Shown one piece after another: positions 38,049 to 40,778 of a DNA stretch of 40,778 nt. Source of the DNA: a virus; the IMG/VR virus record IMGVR_UViG_3300022924_000011, positions 1-40,778 of that record; one strand, given 5' to 3'. The first letter of the stretch is position 1. The number at the start of each line of letters is the position of its first letter. The position numbers and the translations under genes were made by a program. The notes under the pieces are model-generated. The model saw only the letters and a program-made list of their open reading frames with translations. It searched no databases and was not told the DNA's origin.

Positions 38049-38603
38049 TCATTTTCTTTGTAATCCGAAATCAGACTTTCTTAATTTACACATTCTACCG
38101 TCTTGCAAGTTATGGAAAACTATTCCTTCATAATCGTGATTTTCTAACCAATTTTTAGCTGAATTAAATGACCAATCTCTGTTTATTGAAAATTCAGAAC
38201 CGTGCTTCAATAATTCATGACCTTTTATTTTTTCAGGATTGCCTTGAATCTTTTCTCCGCATAATTCATAAGTACCATCTTGTTTGTATTTCAATAAGTC
38301 AAAGGCTTCAAAATGATATTTATCAGATGACTTATCTCTTTCGCATAATATCCAATGTGGATGATGACCTGTAATTAAATCAGGTTCTTGACAAGGTATC
38401 GCTCCAATAGGTGCTTGTTTTCCTTTTTTAGCATCATAACGTCTATATAATTTTCCGTTTATTATCGCACAGCTTGTTCCGTCAAATTTAAGTGAAGCTA
38501 ATGTTTTTTGATTAAAAACCCAAGAGTTTTCCTCGTTAACTTCATTAATAACCCTACTCAAGTCGTTTGGATCTTTTTTAAATAAAGTTGTGATTTTTTC
38601 CAT
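38049..38603 (-). CDS. RNA-ligase-like nucleotidyltransferase
   Basis: 184 aa from ATG 38601-38603. Motif I is LKFDGTS with Lys39 as the AMP-accepting lysine (KxDG). A YELCGEKIQGNP segment at about 112-123 fits motif III. Motif IV is EGIVFH (159-164) and motif V KLRKSDFG with Lys173/Lys176. Together these define the covalent nucleotidyltransferase core of the RNA ligase 1/DUF5565 type. The chain is short, with no extra C-terminal domain. It could repair or circularise RNA, for example tRNA cut by host defence. It follows a structured leader, described separately. Confidence 0.75.
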   Translation of the reverse strand: MEKITTLFKKDPNDLSRVINEVNEENSWVFNQKTLASLKFDGTSCAIINGKLYRRYDAKKGKQAPIGAIPCQEPDLITGHHPHWILCERDKSSDKYHFEAFDLLKYKQDGTYELCGEKIQGNPEKIKGHELLKHGSEFSINRDWSFNSAKNWLENHDYEGIVFHNLQDGRMCKLRKSDFGLQRK

Positions 38604-38668
38604 AATATAAAAAAATAATGCCCCCACTCGCTACAAATGAAGGCATTAATAAATTTTAGTTGTAGCGA
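38604..38668 (-). ncRNA. Structured leader RNA of the RNA-ligase gene
   Basis: Minus-strand RNA: A = UCGCUACAA (complement of 38660-38668), B = UAAUGCC (38642-38648), A' = UUGUAGCGA (38628-38636), B' = GGCAUUA (38616-38622), then seven U and the ATG at 38603. A:A' pairs over 9 bp and B:B' over 7 bp, and they interleave, so they make an H-type pseudoknot or exclude each other. B:B' plus the U-run is a terminator placed just before the start codon. Possible roles are attenuation or a short stable RNA. Confidence 0.65.
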
Positions 38669-38672
38669 ATTA

Positions 38673-38703
38673 CAAATCTAATATAAATTACGGGTTAATC
38701 CAA
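38673..38703 (-). promoter_or_regulatory. Promoter for the RNA-ligase leader
   Basis: Minus strand: TTG (within TTTTG, complement of 38701-38705), 20-nt spacer, TAGATTTG (complement of 38673-38680). Exact consensus, overlapping the stop of the 55-aa gene. The predicted start is at the first complementary arm of the leader. Confidence 0.75.
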
Positions 38704-38845
38704 AATTATTTTTGTAAGTGCTCTTTTGAAACTTTATCTTACGTCTTTCGGATCTATTTGGTTTAGCTTCAGGAACATAATTATTCTCAATAGGAATGTA
38801 TTGAAGTCCCAAAACAGGATCGTAGTAAAAGTTATCTTGTGCCAT
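38678..38845 (-). CDS. Small basic protein
   Basis: 55 aa (MAQDNFYYDPVLGLQYIPIE..., then RSERRKIKFQKS). Tyr-rich N-terminus and a basic C-terminus. Clean open frame between a promoter upstream and the ligase promoter at its end. Missed by length limits. Function unknown. Confidence 0.5.
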   Translation of the reverse strand: MAQDNFYYDPVLGLQYIPIENNYVPEAKPNRSERRKIKFQKSTYKNNFGLTRNLY

Positions 38846-38856
38846 ATTTTTAAAAT

Positions 38857-38943
38857 TTATCCTTCCCAGCTTGAACCATTTTTAAATCCGTGAACTATAT
38901 CGCCAATAATTAATTCATTTCCATACCAAGTTGAATTTTTCAT
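38857..38943 (-). CDS. Possible 28-aa peptide
   Basis: MKNSTWYGNELIIGDIVHGF... A 28-codon frame that follows a TATATTTG box by about 20 bases. Length makes it uncertain, but the sequence 'ELIIGDIVHGF..G' looks like a small structured domain start. Confidence 0.35.
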   Translation of the reverse strand: MKNSTWYGNELIIGDIVHGFKNGSSWEG

Positions 38944-38965
38944 AATATTTATTTTTAAATTTTAT

Positions 38966-38973
38966 CAAATATA
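38966..38973 (-). promoter_or_regulatory. -7 box before the 28- and 55-aa genes
   Basis: TATATTTG on the minus strand matches TAnnTTTG. No clear TTG is found at the normal distance, so this is a weaker promoter candidate. Confidence 0.45.
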
Positions 38974-39023
38974 CTTAAATTATAATTTCCTTATTTAATT
39001 TTTTTGGTGTTTTATTAAATATA

Positions 39024-39092
39024 AAAGCCTTGACAAATCAATGCAAGGCTTTAGTATTGGAAACTTAAATGCGTGTCGTATGTATTTAAGAA
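39024..39092 (-). ncRNA. Possible short non-coding RNA with terminator
   Basis: After a TATATTTG box (39098-39105) the minus strand carries no plausible gene. It has hairpin 1 CUUAAAU/AUUUAAG (complement of 39084-39090 and 39064-39070, 13-nt loop) and then a 9-bp terminator stem AAAGCCUUG/CAAGGCUUU (39044-39052 and 39024-39032) followed by UAUAUUU. The predicted RNA is about 70 nt. Its function is unknown. Confidence 0.45.
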
Positions 39093-39097
39093 GTGTT

Positions 39098-39105
39098 CAA
39101 ATATA
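39098..39105 (-). promoter_or_regulatory. -7 box of the 39.1-kb RNA
   Basis: TATATTTG on the minus strand. The upstream TTG is not at a standard distance (11 nt), so the promoter is only moderately supported. It lies just after the endolysin terminator. Confidence 0.4.
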
Positions 39106-39125
39106 CAAAACTATTCCAAATAAAA

Positions 39126-39159
39126 AAACCGCTTTCTATATTTTACAAAGAAGCGGTTT
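39126..39159 (-). terminator. Terminator of the endolysin operon
   Basis: Minus strand stem AAACCGCUU / AAGCGGUUU (complement of 39151-39159 and 39126-39134), loop of 16 nt that can close by one more wobble pair, followed by a U-run. It begins about 30 bases after the endolysin stop. Confidence 0.8.
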
Positions 39160-39191
39160 AAATATTTTATTATGAATTGTAAATGTAATGA

Positions 39192-39806
39192 TTATTTTAA
39201 TAGCGAGTAAAAATAATTTACTTTAGCGTAAACATCATCTAATCCTATCGATCCACCGTTTATTGCCTTACGTACTTTTTTAATGCTGTCATAATTTACA
39301 GTCGAAGCCATTGACCATAACTTATTAGAATCAAAATAAAACTTTGCAGATTCCAAAGCGTATTCTTTCGAAACTAAATCCGGGTTCTTAATTAGGTCAA
39401 CTCCTAAATATTTGCCTAACAATGTATAGTTGTTTTTCCCTGTTGTCTGCAATGCACCACGACCACGAAACTTATAACCCTCTCCTGAATTAAAGTTACC
39501 ATTACCCATACGGTTAGCATAAACTACATTTGCAATATCTTTAGGCTTGCGTGCGTATTCAATAGCAGTATTTTGATTGAAGTATTTAGGAAATATTTTT
39601 AATAGTCCAGGAGCTGAATAGTTTAAGTTTTCCTCAAACACTTTAAAACCTCCTGTTTCGTGCCAAGTGTTGCCGACAAAATGTGCCGTAGCTTCTATTG
39701 TCGGAATGCCTACAACTTCTTTAATTTTAAGAAGCGTATTTTTACCTATAACACCATCAGCATTTAATCCATTTAGCCTTTGGAATGATTTTATAAATTC
39801 GCTCAT
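39192..39806 (-). CDS. Endolysin, glycoside hydrolase family 19 type
   Basis: 204 aa. Short N-terminal peptidoglycan-binding half-repeat (FQRLNGLNADGVIGKNTL, 8-25). The GH19 catalytic domain follows: HETGGF (Glu50), EENLNYSAPGLLKIFPKYF (Glu59), and YKFRGRGALQTTG (111-123). It cleaves the peptidoglycan sugar backbone. No signal peptide, so it needs a holin. It is the last gene of an operon whose other members are membrane proteins and which crosses the genome join. Confidence 0.9.
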   Translation of the reverse strand: MSEFIKSFQRLNGLNADGVIGKNTLLKIKEVVGIPTIEATAHFVGNTWHETGGFKVFEENLNYSAPGLLKIFPKYFNQNTAIEYARKPKDIANVVYANRMGNGNFNSGEGYKFRGRGALQTTGKNNYTLLGKYLGVDLIKNPDLVSKEYALESAKFYFDSNKLWSMASTVNYDSIKKVRKAINGGSIGLDDVYAKVNYFYSLLK

Positions 39807-39808
39807 AA

Positions 39809-40024
39809 TTATTTATTTATAGTTTTTAATATGCTGTCCTGCTTAATAAGCATCATATCCATTCGCTGTTCTGTCTTTGAAATATTCCTGTTGAATTTAT
39901 TCTTTGCCATTGGCACAACGGTAGTATTTAAAACGGAAGGTGTTTGTGTATAATAAGTATTCGGAGAAGAACCCATTATTATATAAAATAACATTATCGA
40001 TATTGTACCTATTACGTATTTCAT
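39809..40024 (-). CDS. Small exported or anchored protein of the lysis operon
   Basis: 71 aa. N-terminal hydrophobic segment (MKYVIGTISIMLFYIIMGSS) then a polar, helical tail. No lipobox Cys, so it is not a lipoprotein; probably an N-terminal anchor with the tail in the periplasm. It overlaps the 105-aa gene by 4 bases. A spanin-like or lysis regulator role is possible. Confidence 0.6.
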   Translation of the reverse strand: MKYVIGTISIMLFYIIMGSSPNTYYTQTPSVLNTTVVPMAKNKFNRNISKTEQRMDMMLIKQDSILKTINK

Positions 40025-40338
40025 TTTTTCATAAGTTTTTCTTCATTCTTTTCCACCTTGTCTAACTTTTGGCTTATCCTGTCAACACGATCGTTGCAAT
40101 TATCGTAGTTTGTAGAAACTTCCAACCTTAACCCGTTTATGGTAACATCTTTTTTAATATTGTCTTTTTCTAAATAATCAATCCTTGCATTCAAAGCAGA
40201 AACATATAAATTAAAAAGGTTCACGCAAACATAACATAATGCCATAATACCAACTAAAAAAATAAACCTATTTAACTTTGTCGGAGTTAGATTTACAACC
40301 TTTAAAAGTAAATCTATTTTTGATATTTTTTCCTCCAT
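40021..40338 (-). CDS. Membrane protein with periplasmic coiled coil
   Basis: 105 aa. One membrane helix (about 26-46) then a coiled coil to the end (RIDYLEKDNIKKDVTINGLR... DRISQKLDKVEKNEEKLMKK). This looks like an inner-membrane spanin subunit or lysis accessory. The start overlaps the 64-aa gene by 71 bases, which is long; no better in-frame start preserves the helix. Confidence 0.6.
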   Translation of the reverse strand: MEEKISKIDLLLKVVNLTPTKLNRFIFLVGIMALCYVCVNLFNLYVSALNARIDYLEKDNIKKDVTINGLRLEVSTNYDNCNDRVDRISQKLDKVEKNEEKLMKK

Positions 40339-40462
40339 TGACTATTATGTATTTTAAAGCCTTAATTATTTCTTCTCTAAATATAGTTATAAAATAAACG
40401 GAAGTCAAAACAAAAAATCTGTACTCCCAAATGAATGCTAAAAACGCTTGTATTTCCACCAT
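40268..40462 (-). CDS. Single-helix membrane protein
   Basis: 64 aa, hydrophobic N-terminal half (FLAFIWEYRFFVLTSVYFIT) and basic C-terminus. Overlaps the four-helix gene by 25 bases and the 105-aa gene by 71 bases. Holin or antiholin possible. Confidence 0.55.
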   Translation of the reverse strand: MVEIQAFLAFIWEYRFFVLTSVYFITIFREEIIKALKYIIVNGGKNIKNRFTFKGCKSNSDKVK

Positions 40463-40778
40463 AAGCTTAAGAGTATTGCGATTATAAATATAAGTATGGG
40501 AGTTCCGTAATCTATTATATAATTATCGTGTGATTGTTCTATGATTTTATCTACTTCATAAGGTGTTGAATTCCAATTAATCAACCCTATAAAAGTGCTA
40601 TGAAAGGCAAAAAAAAGGTTTACTACTGCAAATGAAAATACAAGGGCGTAGCATTTTTTAATAAAAGGCATCCAAAGTTTAAAATCCTTGCCGATGTAAA
40701 ACAAATATAGCAGGGTCACAATTACGCACAAAACGTAAAATACCCTGCTATAAAATTTTTTCAAGGAATAAAAAATAT
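40438..40778 (-). CDS. Four-helix membrane protein, C-terminal part (continues at window start)
   Basis: 3' portion of the 139-aa gene described at 1-206; the right-hand 127 bases are the duplicated overlap. In the joined gene the frame runs without interruption through the join, which supports a circular map. The final helix is TPILIFIIAILLSLWW. An apparent TTG start at 40762-40764 is an artefact of the window end. Confidence 0.8.
   Translation of the reverse strand, partial: IFYSLKKFYSRVFYVLCVIVTLLYLFYIGKDFKLWMPFIKKCYALVFSFAVVNLFFAFHSTFIGLINWNSTPYEVDKIIEQSHDNYIIDYGTPILIFIIAILLSLWWKYKRF
40652..40778. repeat. Right copy of the 127-bp terminal direct repeat
   Basis: Exact second copy of bases 1-127. 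It should be trimmed before counting genes, because the membrane-protein gene at the join would otherwise be split and its start misplaced. Confidence 0.95.

Noticed and set aside
38604-38668. Known metabolite riboswitch (for example preQ1-type pseudoknot)
   Set aside because: The loop lacks the conserved A-rich and ACA-type sequences of preQ1-I, and the downstream gene has no link to such a metabolite.
40762-40764. TTG start for the membrane protein at the right end
   Set aside because: The frame continues across the join to an ATG at 204-206 on the left side, adding 31 residues with a membrane helix.
1-40778. Integrase, attachment site, tRNA genes or CRISPR array
   Set aside because: No tyrosine or serine recombinase signature, tRNA-like cloverleaf or regularly spaced repeat was found on reading the window.

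Overview
This window is a complete, circularly mapping genome of a tailed double-stranded DNA phage (Caudoviricetes, probably siphovirus-like) of a Bacteroidota host, most likely a Flavobacterium relative. The evidence for the host is the strongly AT-rich sequence, promoters of the Bacteroidota type (TTG, a spacer of 17-22 nt, then TAnnTTTG), few Shine-Dalgarno sites, and signal peptides ending in ...YAQ or ...SQ. The first 127 bases recur exactly as the last 127 bases. One membrane-protein gene reads through that join, so the unit genome is about 40,651 bp. I found no integrase, tRNA or CRISPR array, so a lytic lifestyle is more likely, but this is not proven.

Layout. (1) 0.5-3.2 kb, plus strand: an accessory cluster of a lipoprotein, two secreted or outer-membrane proteins, small membrane proteins and a Cys-rich protein. 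It ends at a bidirectional terminator. (2) 3.2-12.6 kb, minus strand: structural block A, read from 12.6 kb leftwards. It holds a ClpP-like prohead protease fused to a scaffold, the HK97-type capsid, a tube- or decoration-like protein, the portal, a head-tail adaptor, a second tube-like paralogue, a large fibre, a fibre with a signal peptide, a coiled-coil protein and a holin-like ORF that lacks a normal start codon. (3) 12.69-13.74 kb, plus strand: an island of four small genes that interrupts the late genes. (4) 13.8-23.4 kb, minus strand: structural block B, read from 23.3 kb leftwards. It holds small and large terminase, head/neck proteins, two baseplate or hub proteins and the tape measure. 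(5) 23.4-28.7 kb, minus strand: many small early genes, one broken by an in-frame stop. (6) 28.7-36.7 kb, minus strand: replication and recombination genes (NinG-like, adenine methyltransferase, DnaA-domain-IV-like, initiator-like proteins, an HNH protein, an HTH protein, an SSB-tail protein, DUF1367, ERF annealase). (7) 36.8-39.2 kb, minus strand: a u-spanin with a small holin candidate, an RNA-ligase-like protein, and three promoter-leader-hairpin cassettes. (8) 39.2 kb across the join to 0.39 kb, minus strand: the endolysin operon with several membrane proteins.

The most interesting observations are these. Two non-coding leaders (before the RNA-ligase gene at 38.6 kb and before the 133-aa gene at 33.56 kb) share one design: a near-perfect promoter at the end of the previous gene, then interleaved complementary segments A-B-A'-B', then a U-tract. 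They look like attenuators or short pseudoknotted RNAs. A third short promoter-hairpin-terminator cassette lies at 39.0-39.1 kb. Other points of note are the rearranged order of the structural modules, a unimolecular spanin far from the endolysin, an AUU-start holin candidate, a pair of paralogous structural proteins, and a fibre protein with a Sec signal peptide.
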